Positions 38,701-48,134 of a stretch of DNA of 64,000 nucleotides are shown here, one piece after another. Numbering within the stretch: position 1 is the first letter of the stretch; each line of letters opens with the position of its first letter. The position numbers were made by a program, and so were the translations under genes. This stretch comes from an uncultured Paracoccaceae bacterium (lineage in GTDB: Bacteria; Pseudomonadota; Alphaproteobacteria; Rhodobacterales; Rhodobacteraceae), in contig CAJJAR010000013.1 of the NCBI GenBank assembly GCA_905182105.1, positions 48,508-112,507 on the forward strand, given 5' to 3'. The notes beneath the pieces are model-generated. The model searched no databases. It saw only the letters and a program-made list of their open reading frames with translations, and was not told the DNA's origin.

Positions 38701-39162
38701 ATGGACTTACGAACGCAAATTCAAGCTGCTTTGAAGCAGGCTATGAAAGACAAGGCCGTAAACCGTCTATCGACGTTGCGCCTGATCCATGCGGCGATCA
38801 AGGATAAAGACATCGATGCCCGTGCAGCTGGAGAAGACGAGGGCGTTGGTGAGGCTGAAGTCCTTATGATTCTTGGCAAAATGTCCAAGCAGCGCCATGA
38901 AAGCGCACGTGCTTATGAAGAAGGCAATCGTTTGGATTTGGCCGAGCGTGAGCGCGAAGAGATCCTAGTGATCGAAGAATTCTTACCACGTCAGTTGAAT
39001 AAGGCGGAAAGTGCGGCGGCTGTTGATGCCGCTGTTGCCGAAGTGGGTGCGACAAGCATTCGCGATATGGGTAAGGTTATGGGTATTCTTAAGGGCAAAT
39101 ATATGGGGCAGATGGACTTTGGTTCAGTCGGCCCGATCGTTAAGGACCGTTTGTGTTCATGA
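38701..39162 (+). CDS. GatB/YqeY domain protein
   Basis: A 153-residue YqeY-type protein (MDLRTQIQAALKQAMKDK, RLSTLRLIHAAIKDKDIDAR, IEEFLPRQL). It is related to the tail domain of GatB and probably touches tRNA or amidotransferases; the exact role is unknown. It is divergent from carA, and a clear terminator follows. Confidence 0.92.
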   Translation: MDLRTQIQAALKQAMKDKAVNRLSTLRLIHAAIKDKDIDARAAGEDEGVGEAEVLMILGKMSKQRHESARAYEEGNRLDLAEREREEILVIEEFLPRQLNKAESAAAVDAAVAEVGATSIRDMGKVMGILKGKYMGQMDFGSVGPIVKDRLCS

Positions 39163-39216
39163 TGAGGGGTTGAGGCGCTGCCTCAAACTCCGAAGTTTAT
39201 TTAGTAAGATGAAGAA

Positions 39217-39240
39217 GGTGGGCTTTGGCCCGCCTTTTTT
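39217..39240 (+). terminator. Rho-independent terminator after yqeY
   Basis: GGTGGGC (39217-39223) pairs with GCCCGCC (39228-39234) around a 4-base loop and is followed by six T. Confidence 0.85.
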
Positions 39241-39730
39241 AATGTGGGGCCCGTTTTAAAGCGCGTTGAAGATCATCGAATAGCGTGATCCGTTCTTCTT
39301 CTGAGAGGAAGGCCCCGATTTCCACCTCGCGCCCCATACCTTTTAGCGTTATGTAGTTTGGTACGGGTCCGCTGGTCTCGTGTTTGGTAACTTGGGTCCA
39401 GTAGCGGTTGCAATCCCATGTGATGGCACCGCCTTTGGCTGGGGTGTGGATCAGTTTAACGCGGTCTTCTTTGAGTGTCAGAACCTCAAGGATCTGACGT
39501 TGTTTGTGGTTTTGCTGTAGTGCGAAATACATCCCCCAGACGGCCAGCAATAAGAAGGGCAGCAAGGCCCACAGCAGGGGCGTGCCGAGCAAGGCCAAGG
39601 CAGGGATCAAGATAAGCGTGAAGGTTGCGAGGATGAAGGCGGCCATGCCTTTGGGTGGCAGGCTTTCATGCGGTTTGAGATGCATGACCTGTGTTGGGTC
39701 GTTTGGTTGACTGGTCCAAGTGTAAGGCAT
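39239..39730 (-). CDS. DUF2244 domain membrane protein
   Basis: A 163-residue protein with two adjacent membrane segments (MAAFILATFTLILIPALALL and WALLPFLLLAVWGMYFAL) and a C-terminal domain containing REVEIGAFLSEEER. This is the DUF2244 layout found beside cytochrome oxidase or DNA-repair genes in alphaproteobacteria. The function is unknown. Confidence 0.85.
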   Translation of the reverse strand: MPYTWTSQPNDPTQVMHLKPHESLPPKGMAAFILATFTLILIPALALLGTPLLWALLPFLLLAVWGMYFALQQNHKQRQILEVLTLKEDRVKLIHTPAKGGAITWDCNRYWTQVTKHETSGPVPNYITLKGMGREVEIGAFLSEEERITLFDDLQRALKRAPH

Positions 39731-39860
39731 GTGGGCTTTGCATCTGGTTGAAGTTTCTCAAGCCTAGTGCGGGTGTGGTCAAAAAAGGATGTGACAAAGT
39801 ATAGCAAGCTGGGCGTGCTTTGACGCTGGGTACACAGTGTTGCAGGCCCAGCTGTTGGGT

Positions 39861-40238
39861 TTAAGCATATGAGATGACTTCGATCTCGATCCCGTTTTCA
39901 TCTTCAAAGTAGAAGCGACGACCAGGTTCATAGTCTTGATGGCTGTTGGGGACATAGCCGCGCGCAATGACCTTTTGTTTAACAGCGTCCAAATCATCCA
40001 CAACAATGCCTAAGTGGTTGAGGGCAGCGCAACTGTAGTATCTCGCGCCAGCAGGCGTTGGGGTTTCTGGGGGTGTATACAGTGCGAGGTAGCTTGTCTT
40101 ACTGCCCACGTGCAGTGAATAGCCCTCATGAATGGACGCTCCTTCCCACCGGATTTCCCGTCCAAACAGATCGCATAGCATTTCGGCGGTCGCATGTGTG
40201 TCTTTTACAGTGACGTTTAGGTGTTCTAACTCAGCCAT
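39861..40238 (-). CDS. VOC family (glyoxalase/dioxygenase fold) protein, probable SoxR target
   Basis: A 125-residue VOC protein with ELEHLNVTVKDTHATAEMLC at the start and GIEIEVISYA at the end. Metal-site His and Glu are in the usual places. The substrate is unknown. A SoxR box with 19-bp promoter spacing lies 33 bp upstream of its ATG (40238), so it is probably induced by redox-active compounds and could modify or detoxify one. Confidence 0.88.
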   Translation of the reverse strand: MAELEHLNVTVKDTHATAEMLCDLFGREIRWEGASIHEGYSLHVGSKTSYLALYTPPETPTPAGARYYSCAALNHLGIVVDDLDAVKQKVIARGYVPNSHQDYEPGRRFYFEDENGIEIEVISYA

Positions 40239-40270
40239 GATTTTTCCTTTGATATGTGTACACTCTCTAT

Positions 40271-40301
40271 GTTTTAATTCCTCAAGTTAACTTGAGATCA
40301 A
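40271..40301 (-). promoter_or_regulatory. SoxR box and SoxR-type promoter
   Basis: CCTCAAGTTAACTTGAGA (40280-40297) contains a perfect 16-bp palindrome and matches the enteric soxS operator at nearly every base. On the minus strand TTGATC (40301-40296) and TAAAAC (40276-40271) are 19 bp apart, the over-long spacer that MerR/SoxR proteins correct. It faces the VOC gene; soxR starts 13 bp away on the other strand. Confidence 0.85.
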
Positions 40302-40313
40302 GAGTTTTTTTTG

Positions 40314-40763
40314 ATGCCAACGTCACAGGGACTTAGCATCGGGGCCGTGGCCGTGCGTACAGGTTTAGCTGTTTCAGCTATCCGGTTTTATGGAACGCAT
40401 GGGCTGGTTACCCCGATAAAAAACGCGTCGGGCCATCGCCGCTATGACCGGTCCGACATCCGTAAACTTAGTTTTGTTATGATCGCACAAGAGCTGGGCG
40501 TATCGTTGAAAGAGTTGGGTGTGCTTATGCAGACCTTGCCCCAAGGGCGCCCACCGTCAAAAGGCGATTGGACACGTATGGCCACCAAGTTTCGCAAAGA
40601 CCTAGATGCCCGTAAAGCAAAGGCTGAGCGGCTGCGTGACAAGTTGGATGAGTGTATTGGGTGTGGGTGTTTGTCGCTGAGCAAATGCGCGCTGTATAAC
40701 CCGCAGGATCGCGTGCGTGTGGATGGTACTGGGCCGCGTTATTTGGTTGAGGCGGGCGTTTAG
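40314..40763 (+). CDS. soxR: Redox-sensitive transcriptional activator SoxR
   Basis: A 149-residue MerR-family protein. The HTH region runs from LSIGAVAVRTGLAVSAIRFY. The iron-sulfur motif C-x2-C-x-C-x5-C sits at residues 114, 117, 119 and 125 and binds the [2Fe-2S] sensor. ATG 40314 is used rather than the TTG one codon before. It is divergent from its probable target, the VOC gene, across a canonical SoxR box. Its last codon overlaps the end of the sulfotransferase pseudogene. Confidence 0.95.
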   Translation: MPTSQGLSIGAVAVRTGLAVSAIRFYGTHGLVTPIKNASGHRRYDRSDIRKLSFVMIAQELGVSLKELGVLMQTLPQGRPPSKGDWTRMATKFRKDLDARKAKAERLRDKLDECIGCGCLSLSKCALYNPQDRVRVDGTGPRYLVEAGV

Positions 40764-41518
40764 ATTTGATTGGGGACCGTGCGGTATAGCGTTGCCCATT
40801 CCTCACTTAGTTCATCAGCCATTTTGGCTAAGGGTGCCTTAGTTCCAATCGTGCTTGATGTGTGAAGTCCGAGCGCCTCTAGCACTGTGTTCAAGGTTGC
40901 TACGGAATCTTTTGCTAGTTCCTCGTAAGATAGGCGCAAAGGTTTGATGCTTTCTGTTGTAAACTAGTGCTCCCACCTTTGGTCATCCTCCTCAAACTCT
41001 GAAATATGTTGTCTGATCGCTTCTCTATCAAAGTAGGGGAGCTGTGGTGGTGCCAAACGTTCGAATTCAGTCCCGTTTGCGGCTGTATGCCAAAGCCCCG
41101 TTTGCATGGCTTTAACGCATGAAATGGCCTGTTCCAGTTTGTTTTTGCGCGACAGAAAAATGAACGCAGTTTCCCCGAAGGTTGCGTTTAGTCGGTCCAC
41201 ATCGCAGTGTTGTTCCGGATGCAAAAATTTGAGTTGATCCAGAAAATAATTAATACTGCCGCCTTGTAGTCGCAGGCCAAATACACCGGTTTCTGCGATG
41301 CCAACTTTGCGCACCTTTTCAAAAATTGCCTGTAAGGTTCCTGACCGGTTGGGAAAGTTATTAGCTGCAATATCGTGAACTTCCATCCAACTGGTGAGGG
41401 AGGGTTTATGGAAATAGGAATTGGGCACGCCTGCGACATTGGTGTTGGCCAAGAGCTGACACAGAAGGGTGCTGCCGCTGCGTGGGCTGGTGCAGATGAT
41501 GTAGGATTTATAACCCAT
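40760..41518 (-). pseudogene. Stf0-type sulfotransferase interrupted by an in-frame TAG
   Basis: The gene begins MGYKSYIICTSPRSGSTLLC, the 5'-phosphosulfate-binding loop for PAPS, and continues through LSRKNKLEQAISCVKAMQTG, the 3'-phosphate site. A TAG at 40964-40966 ends it after DDQRWEH. The same frame then reads FTTESIKPLRLSYEELAKDS and VLEALGLH to TAA at 40760, which is the expected C-terminal part. Restoring a Trp codon gives 252 residues, a normal size. It therefore looks like a recent nonsense mutant (TGG to TAG). The native substrate is unknown. Confidence 0.75.
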
Positions 41519-41602
41519 CTGTGGATACTGTGCCTGTTCTCGTTCGATGACCACAACGCTAGGTCGTTCAGAAATTTCCGTCAACCACACACTCCCGAAC
41601 AG

Positions 41603-41634
41603 AAAAAAGGCCCCAACCGCCGTTGGAGCCTTTT
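41603..41634 (-). terminator. Terminator after ctaD
   Basis: GGCCCCAAC and GTTGGAGCC pair with one mismatch around CGCC, flanked by A runs on one side and TTTT on the other. On the ctaD strand it ends in six T, 24 bp after the stop. Confidence 0.8.
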
Positions 41635-41657
41635 GATTCTTAAATCAATATAGCCAA

Positions 41658-43331
41658 TTAGTGGCTGTGTTGTTTGTCCCAGTCTTCTTGCTTTGGAAGA
41701 ATTTCGAACGTGTGCTCTGGGGGTGGGCTTGGCAAAGTCCATTCCAGGGTGTCCGCGTATTCGTTCCATGGGTTCGCTTCAGTTGCCTTAGCACCGCGTA
41801 GCAATGTGTAAGCAATGATCCCGAAGAAGAAGATAAAGGATGCAAAACTTAGGAACGCGCCCCATGAGGACCATTCGTTCCAGTATGCAAACTGCTCAGG
41901 ATAGTCGATGTAACGACGTGGCATACCCTGACGACCCAAGAAGTGCTGTGGGAAGAAGGTAAGGTTTGCGCCGATGAACATCATCCAAAAGTGTAGTTTA
42001 CCAGCCCATTCAGGGTACATGCGACCTGTCATCTTCGGCAGGTAGAAGTAGACCCCTGCAAAGATTGTAAAGACCGCACCCAAACTCATCACGTAGTGGA
42101 AGTGTGCCACAACGTAGTATGTATCGTGGTAGTAACGGTCCACAGCTGCTTGGGACAGAACGATACCTGTAACGCCACCGACGGTGAACAAGAACAAGAA
42201 GCCAAAAGCCCATAGCATTGGTGTTTTGAACTCAATCGAGCCGCCCCACATGGTCGCAATCCATGAGAACACTTTGACCCCTGTTGGGACCGCAATGACC
42301 ATCGTTGCGAGCATGAAGTAGGCTTGTTGGTTCAGTGACATACCAACCGTGTACATGTGGTGTGCCCATACGACGAAGCCTAGAACACCAATCGCGATGA
42401 TCGCCCATACCATTGGCAGGTAACCGAAGATCGGCTTGCGTGCGAATGTTGCTATTACGTGAGAGATGATACCAAAGCCTGGAAGGATGATGATGTACAC
42501 TTCAGGGTGACCAAAGAACCACAGGATGTGTTGGTACAAGACCGGATCGCCACCGCCTGCTGGATCAAAGAATGTGAAGCCAAAGTTACGGTCCATCAGC
42601 AACATGGTGATCGCGCCAGCCAAAACAGGCAAGGACAACAAGATTAACCAAGAGGTCACAAAGATTGACCATGAGAACAACGGAACCTTGAACAATGTCA
42701 TGCCAGGGGCACGCATGTTTAGGAATGTTGTGATCATGTTGATCGCACCAAGAATAGATGAGGCGCCAGAAACGTGGACCGCAAAGATTGCGAGGTCCAT
42801 AGACATGCCGCCTTCACGTACTGACAACGGCGGGTACAAAACCCAACCCACACCAGAACCAAGCTGACCGTTTCCACCAGGTGAGATAACAGAGCAGATC
42901 GCCAATGTTGTACCAGCAACATACATCCAGAAGGACAAGTTGTTCATACGTGGGAATGCCATGTCAGGCGCGCCGATTTGCAATGGCATAAAGTAGTTAC
43001 CAAAGCCGCCGAATAGCGCAGGAATAACCACGAAGAACATCATCAAGATGCCGTGGCCAGTGATCAAAACGTTCCACAGGTGTCCGTTTGGAGTACAAAG
43101 TGAGGAGGAGTCTGCGACGAAACGCGCGCCTTCCATACACATGTACTGGACGCCTGGGTCCATAAGCTCCAACCGCATGTAAACGGTGAATGCTACGGAT
43201 ACAAAGCCAACGAGGGCTGAGACGATCAGATATAGAATACCGATGTCTTTGTGGTTTGTGGACATGAACCAGCGGGTAAAGAACCCACGGTTATCTTCGT
43301 GGTCGTGCCCGTGGATGGCTGCGTCTGCCAT
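41658..43331 (-). CDS. ctaD: Cytochrome c oxidase subunit I (aa3-type)
   Basis: CtaD holds heme a and the heme a3/CuB centre of the terminal oxidase that reduces oxygen and pumps protons. The 557-residue protein has about 12 membrane segments. Signatures are [20 protein letters not shown] (heme a His), [16 protein letters not shown] with the Tyr-crosslinked CuB His, [10 protein letters not shown], and [17 protein letters not shown] 43331 ([10 protein letters not shown]) follows AGGAGG at a good distance; an upstream ATG would overlap that site. It stands alone here; subunits II and III are not in the window. Confidence 0.97.
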   Translation of the reverse strand: MADAAIHGHDHEDNRGFFTRWFMSTNHKDIGILYLIVSALVGFVSVAFTVYMRLELMDPGVQYMCMEGARFVADSSSLCTPNGHLWNVLITGHGILMMFFVVIPALFGGFGNYFMPLQIGAPDMAFPRMNNLSFWMYVAGTTLAICSVISPGGNGQLGSGVGWVLYPPLSVREGGMSMDLAIFAVHVSGASSILGAINMITTFLNMRAPGMTLFKVPLFSWSIFVTSWLILLSLPVLAGAITMLLMDRNFGFTFFDPAGGGDPVLYQHILWFFGHPEVYIIILPGFGIISHVIATFARKPIFGYLPMVWAIIAIGVLGFVVWAHHMYTVGMSLNQQAYFMLATMVIAVPTGVKVFSWIATMWGGSIEFKTPMLWAFGFLFLFTVGGVTGIVLSQAAVDRYYHDTYYVVAHFHYVMSLGAVFTIFAGVYFYLPKMTGRMYPEWAGKLHFWMMFIGANLTFFPQHFLGRQGMPRRYIDYPEQFAYWNEWSSWGAFLSFASFIFFFGIIAYTLLRGAKATEANPWNEYADTLEWTLPSPPPEHTFEILPKQEDWDKQHSH

Positions 43332-43622
43332 AGGGTTGCCTCCTGACATTATAAAGAATTCACAACAAGTTGTTCGTTGCGAAGGATTCCTCGCGGTTCT
43401 AATGGAGCAAACCTTTATGAGCAATGACTGAGATGACCAAACATGCGCGAAATATTGTCGCGATTGTTCGCAAGGGTCACGGTTTGGCGGAGGCTCCAAA
43501 ATCAACTGCCCGCATCGCTTGAACCCACCGATTTCATTGCTGTTGGAGAAAAGGCCGCGTGAAGCACGGGCTTGCGTGGAAATTTCTGGGGAATCTGAAC
43601 TTCGCTATCGAGTGGTTTGCGA

Positions 43623-44315
43623 CTAAGCCGCAGCTAAAAAAACTTTGTTTGGGACTTGTTTCGCTGCAACTTTGTCGATGCAGTCGAGCAAACGATGCAT
43701 AAGAGAGCGTGCTTCATGTCCGCGCAAAACGGGACGAATTGTGTCTTTATGAATGGCTTTGCTCATGTCGAAACCATCCAAAGTTTCCCAAATTTTACCC
43801 GTTTCAAGGACGCGTTCAGGCATGTCGCCCGATAATAAGCTTTCTGCTCACATTTCTTCAACCATCATCAGCTCGTGGGCCGGGAGCAAAATGTGATAAT
43901 ATGTCACGTCAAAATTTGCGGGTTGTTGGTGAACCCATGCGTAGCTGAGTGCAGTTTTGGCTGCGACTAGAACCTCTGAAGATCCAAACAGCAATTCCGC
44001 TTGGCTGTCAGTCACCATCAGGCGGTGCGCAGGCGAAAGATGTAGATCGCGTGTGTTGCTGAATGTTCCTGCGGGAATGACGATAGGGCGGAAATCAATG
44101 TTCAGGCGCTGTTCGGCTGGCGAATAGCTTTGCTGGCTGATTGCTTGAATTTGAACAAAACCGGAATCGCGGGTCACAACATGATCGCTCGGGCGCAGAT
44201 CTTCGATCCGTTTCTCGCCTTCGCGGGTTGCGATAATTGTGCCGGCTGTAAAGCATGGAATGCTTTGATTTGCGGGCATGCGTTTCTTCTGCTGCCAGCC
44301 GCCTATAGGCATCAT
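43623..44315 (-). pseudogene. Hint-domain protein interrupted by an in-frame TGA
   Basis: The frame from ATG 44315 contains the classic Hint opening IPCFTAGTIIATREGEKRIE, DHVVTRDSGFVQIQ, LSPAHRLMV and YYHILLPAHELMM. TGA at 43850-43848 stops it after VEEM. The same frame continues AESLLSGDMPERVLETGKIW to TAG at 43623. In relatives a residue such as Trp followed by AES is expected at this point. Two of two Hint genes in the window are broken. Confidence 0.65.
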
Positions 44316-44656
44316 GCCAGGAAAATTCGACGCAAAGCGTCAAAGCCAACCTTTGAAACATATTCCTGAGTATCGCGGTTTGCCAAAATCAACGCGTCGA
44401 AAGACGTGTCTTTGGTGCAGGTTAATTGGTCCAACCGGATTGCACTGCGTGCTGGCAAGTTTTCGTTCTGATCAAAGCTGTGTAATTGGTCCGATGTGGT
44501 GGACCAAATTTTGTTACCCTTTAGTGGCACAGGATTGTTGGTTGCGTTGCGCAAAGACGTGGCACCCGAAGAACTGTTGCTCTTTTGGCCAAATCCAATC
44601 GCTGGAGTTCCGCATTTTCTGTTGTCTAAAAATAGACCATCCAATTTATCGTACAT
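44312..44656 (-). CDS. Hypothetical protein upstream of the Hint gene
   Basis: A 114-residue frame starting MYDKLDGLFLDNRKCGTP and ending KVGFDALRRIFLA, overlapping the Hint gene start by ATGA. The C-terminal part (SFDALILANRDTQEYVSKVG) looks protein-like. I recognise no family. It may be the remnant of a longer gene cotranscribed with the Hint protein. Confidence 0.4.
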   Translation of the reverse strand: MYDKLDGLFLDNRKCGTPAIGFGQKSNSSSGATSLRNATNNPVPLKGNKIWSTTSDQLHSFDQNENLPARSAIRLDQLTCTKDTSFDALILANRDTQEYVSKVGFDALRRIFLA

Positions 44657-44787
44657 CTGATTACCCTTAAAGGTCCGTTGAGACAGACATCATCGGAAAA
44701 CAAGGCGATAAAGCGGCGGTGTTTTGAAGATACTGTGTCAAACGTTGCTGAAAGGGCTATCAGGCATCGGTAAATTAATTATCTACG

Positions 44788-45435
44788 TTAGTTGAAGACG
44801 GTACTTAGACTTTTCTTAAGGGCAACATCCACGTCATCCATTGTCACGGGCAAGCCCAAATCGACCAGTGATGTAACACCGTGTTGGGTGATTCCGCAGG
44901 GGACGATCCCGTCAAAATGACTAAGATTCGGTTCCACATTGATGGAGATACCATGAAAACTAATCCACTTGCGTAGACGAATTCCAATGGCCGCAATCTT
45001 GTCCTCTGCGATGTTGCCTGAGGGCGTCAGTGGTTTGTCAGGACGCTCTACCCAGACGCCAACACGTCCCTCGCGGATGGCACCGTCTATATTGAATTCT
45101 TTCAAGGCTCCGATCACCCATGCCTCGAGCTGTTGCACGAACAGGCGCACATCATGACCACGTTTGCCCACATCCACCAGTGTGTAGGCCACCCGCTGTC
45201 CTGGACCGTGATATGTATACTGCCCACCGCGTTTTGTATCGAAAACGGGAAAGCGATCAGGATCAGTCAAATCCTCTGATTTGGCAGATGTGCCTGCGGT
45301 ATAAAGGGCAGGGTGCTCAACCAGCCAGATGCATTCATCGGCGACACCTTTGTGAATATCGGCAACGCGTGCCTCCATCCACGCCTCAGCCTCGCGAAAA
45401 TCGGTCAGGCCTGTACTGGTGATCCACTCAACCAT
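44788..45435 (-). CDS. lipB: Octanoyl-(ACP) : protein N-octanoyltransferase
   Basis: LipB moves octanoate from ACP to the lipoyl domains of 2-oxoacid dehydrogenases and GcvH. The 215-residue protein has [16 protein letters not shown], the central [18 protein letters not shown] with the catalytic Lys, and the VPCGI motif with its conserved Cys. ATG 45435 overlaps the previous stop by 1 bp (TAATG). Confidence 0.96.
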   Translation of the reverse strand: MVEWITSTGLTDFREAEAWMEARVADIHKGVADECIWLVEHPALYTAGTSAKSEDLTDPDRFPVFDTKRGGQYTYHGPGQRVAYTLVDVGKRGHDVRLFVQQLEAWVIGALKEFNIDGAIREGRVGVWVERPDKPLTPSGNIAEDKIAAIGIRLRKWISFHGISINVEPNLSHFDGIVPCGITQHGVTSLVDLGLPVTMDDVDVALKKSLSTVFN

Positions 45436-46118
45436 TACGCAGTTGCCGCGTCAGAAGCTGCGCGTTGCAAAATGTCCGAATAGGCGGCGACGCCCTGTGC
45501 CCCAGTTACCAGGTATTTTCCGCCAAAGATCATCGATGGCACGCTGGAGATACCGCGTGCTTGCCAAAACTGTTGTTTTTCACGTGTGATCGCGCCCAGT
45601 TCACCGCTTTCAATGATATGCTTGGCTTTGCCTGCATCCAGTCCAACTGAGAATGCTATATCTACCAAAACATTCGCTTGGGACAAATCGCGTTGATCGG
45701 TGAAATGTGCCTCAAACAATGCTATCTTCAACGCGTGTTGTTTTCCCTCTGTCAATGCAAATTCCAGCAATTGGTGGGTGATAAAAGTGTTCCACATGCG
45801 GCTCTCTGGGGTCCAGTTGAATGCAAAACCCAGGTTTTCGCCCAGTGGTTTCATTTGTACACGCGACTGTTCGGACTGTTCGGGTGTGCTGCCATATTTT
45901 TGCTGGATGTGCTCGGATGTGTTCTGTCCTGTCACGGGCATGTCAGAGTTTAGCTCAAACGGTTCCCAACGGATGTGGGCGTCGATGCCCGTGTCGATCA
46001 TAGCTTGTTCAAGCTGGCGATACCCAATTACGCACCACGGACACATGACATCGGACACAATTGTTACAACGACTGTGGTCTTAGATTGTTCTGTGGTCAT
46101 TTTTCTTTGGGTATCCAT
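45435..46118 (-). CDS. DsbA family oxidoreductase (FrnE-like)
   Basis: A 227-residue thioredoxin-fold protein with CPWC at residues 26-29 and the cis-Pro loop [10 protein letters not shown]. There is no signal peptide, which fits the cytoplasmic FrnE/2-hydroxychromene-carboxylate isomerase-like branch rather than periplasmic DsbA. ATG 46118 follows AAGGGGA; an internal ATG six codons later is possible. It is coupled to lipB. Confidence 0.9.
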   Translation of the reverse strand: MDTQRKMTTEQSKTTVVVTIVSDVMCPWCVIGYRQLEQAMIDTGIDAHIRWEPFELNSDMPVTGQNTSEHIQQKYGSTPEQSEQSRVQMKPLGENLGFAFNWTPESRMWNTFITHQLLEFALTEGKQHALKIALFEAHFTDQRDLSQANVLVDIAFSVGLDAGKAKHIIESGELGAITREKQQFWQARGISSVPSMIFGGKYLVTGAQGVAAYSDILQRAASDAATA

Positions 46119-46285
46119 ATGAGGGTCCCCTTAAGATCGTTGCGGCCAGCGCAGTTTGCAACCCAGCTTTTTAGTTTATCTGTGAGGGGCATTGCGGAAA
46201 GAATGCGACCTAAAGGGAATTGTAGAATATTTGGGGTTCACATCCCTGCTTCGAGGGGCTAGATCACCGCTACTAACCTCAAAGT

Positions 46286-46371
46286 GCGGCTGTGGCGGAA
46301 TGGTAGACGCGCAGCGTTGAGGTCGCTGTGGGGTAACACCCGTGGAAGTTCGAGTCTTCTCAGCCGCACCA
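46286..46371 (+). tRNA. tRNA-Leu (anticodon GAG)
   Basis: Acceptor arms GCGGCTG (46286-46292) and CAGCCGC (46361-46367) pair perfectly, with CCA encoded at 46369-46371. The anticodon stem CAGCG/CGCTG encloses TTGAGGT, giving GAG. A long variable arm (TGGGGTAACACCCGTG) is right for leucine. It is the attachment site of the adjacent island. Confidence 0.97.
46301..46369 (+). repeat. attL: 69-bp direct repeat inside tRNA-Leu
   Basis: From TGGTAGACGC to CAGCCGCAC, identical base for base to 52825-52893. It covers the 3' three quarters of the tRNA gene, as is usual for tyrosine-recombinase islands. Confidence 0.92.
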
Positions 46372-46427
46372 CTCATAATAGATAACTTATTAAAATTCCT
46401 TGGATTAAATTATCGAGGAAGATCATC

Positions 46428-47528
46428 ATGTCACACATTCAGTACACAATTTATCGTTCAGGCACCTATTACTACAACCGCCGTGTGCCTAAACATGCAG
46501 TTGAAGCCTATGGTCAGTTCATTAGGCAGGCACTGTCTAGAGATACATTTGAAGCTGAGGCGTTAGCGAAACGTCTGGGTTATGTATTGGAAGGTGCTTG
46601 GAGTGCTACGACAGTTATACAGCCAGTTAATATGTCAACTATTATTAATAGCTTTAAACCAAGGCAGTCTACCTTGTCTGAGATTGCTGATGAATACCTG
46701 GTATTGAAACAGATAGATCAAACGCCTCCTCGTGTAGCTTTGGCCACCTTCATATCCTTAGCTGGTGATAGAGATGTCAGCGAGTATTCCCGTGAAGATG
46801 CCAAGCTGTTTGTTCATCACTTACAAATGAAAGGGAATAAGACAGCTACTATCAGGCGTAGGGTCAACAGCGTCTCAGCAATACTCAATTATGCATACTC
46901 TGAATTGGATTTAGACAAACGGAATCCCTTCACCAGACTGTTTATCCAAAATGAAGGAGGTGACGTATTCAAGCGCGGCACCTTCAGCGACGAACAATTG
47001 AAGTATGGTTATGATAAAGCACTTTCATCTGGCAGTACTGTCAAGCTCCTCATGCCTCTTATTGGTGAAACAGGCTGTAGGTTGGCTGAGATCGTTGGTT
47101 TTCGAGTTTGTGACATTGAGCTGGAGAATGCTCTCATTCAAATTAGACCGAACACTGCCAGAAGACTGAAGACGAAGAATTCTGTTTGCACCCCCCCACT
47201 TTTGGGTTGCGCCGGAAGGGCTATCGAACAAGCACAAAGACAATCGGATGGTGAGTGGTTTTTTCCACGTTACATCAGGGATGGCCTGTGTAGGGCAGAC
47301 AATGCGTCTGCTGCTCTCAACAAGTGGTCAAAGAAAGACTTCGATGGTTTGACCGGCCATAGCTTGCGTCACACCATGAGAGATCGACTTCGGGCTGTTG
47401 AATATCCAATGGATATGATCGATGAGATCGGTGGTTGAAAGTCCGTAACTAGTATCGGCAATAGCTATGGTCGAGGATTCACAATGGAACAGCGTCACCT
47501 ATATCTCGAAAATATAATGATCACTTGA
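46428..47528 (+). pseudogene. Site-specific tyrosine integrase, stopped before the catalytic Tyr
   Basis: ATG 46428 follows GAGGAAG. The N terminus YRSGTYYYNRRVPKHAVEAY is a DUF6538-like arm. The catalytic domain has the first Arg in ETGCRLAEIVGF and HSLRHTMRDRLR. TGA at 47436-47438 ends the 336-residue frame at MIDEIGG. The same frame continues KSVTSIGNSYGRGFTMEQRH to TGA 47528, and GNSYG holds the nucleophilic Tyr. Relatives read GGW at this point, so TGG to TGA is likely and the product as read lacks the nucleophile. Confidence 0.8.
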
Positions 47529-47548
47529 CTGAGTGTTGTGTCTGATAA

Positions 47549-47710
47549 AAGCGCCTATGGTTCATCATAGTAATAGTTTCTGGAGTGCCAGAATCACTGG
47601 CTGCCCAACTGTTAGGACGTGAGGTTAAAACGATCTCCTATGACCTTTATAGCTCAGACAGTACGTTCCCACATCTGAGGGATACTATAAGCCATGCAAA
47701 TTATCACTAA
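47549..47710 (+). pseudogene. C-terminal relic of a second tyrosine integrase
   Basis: In frame to TAA 47708-47710 the sequence reads GVPESLAAQLLGREVKTISY and DLYSSDSTFPHLRDTI. This is the end of a phage-type integrase (expected LxGHxxxTxxYxxYS with the Tyr nucleophile). There is no start or upstream domain. It marks an older insertion at the same site. Confidence 0.6.
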
Positions 47711-48134
47711 CCACCCCCTCAAACAATATCCGTTGGATACTTCAGACATCTTAATTGAAACTAAAGCTAACCAGATAGAATGAAGGCTGCTGAATCTATG
47801 GGACTAGCAGTACATAAAGTCACCAAGGACAGAATATTACAAATCTTAGATGGTAGGCAGCATCAGCTCAAATATCCCTCAGTCGGCTAGCTCACATCCA
47901 ACCTCAGCGTTTCGCGATTGAGTATCGGTTGTGCAATCATTTGGCCAAATCATTACAACAAGAACTGCTAGTATTAAACCAGCTAAAGCTGAATAACTCA
48001 CTGTCAGAAGGTTAGACATAGAAATAGCCATTCATTTGCCGCAATTTTCACAGGCCACCAGAAATAACAAAACTGTCTCAAACGGTGCCCTGTGAATATT
48101 TAGAAGAGGACTATTCACACAATTTGCTGAGTAT
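47711..48134. other. Island segment without recognised gene
   Basis: No coding frame of note in these 424 bp; stops are frequent in all frames I read. It is AT-rich and probably decayed DNA between the integrase relic and rpsU. Confidence 0.4.

Noticed and set aside
43848..47438. TGA used as a tryptophan codon
   Set aside because: TGA stands where Trp is expected in two genes, but TGG is the normal Trp codon throughout and many intact genes end in TGA at family-typical lengths. Nonsense mutations are the simpler reading.
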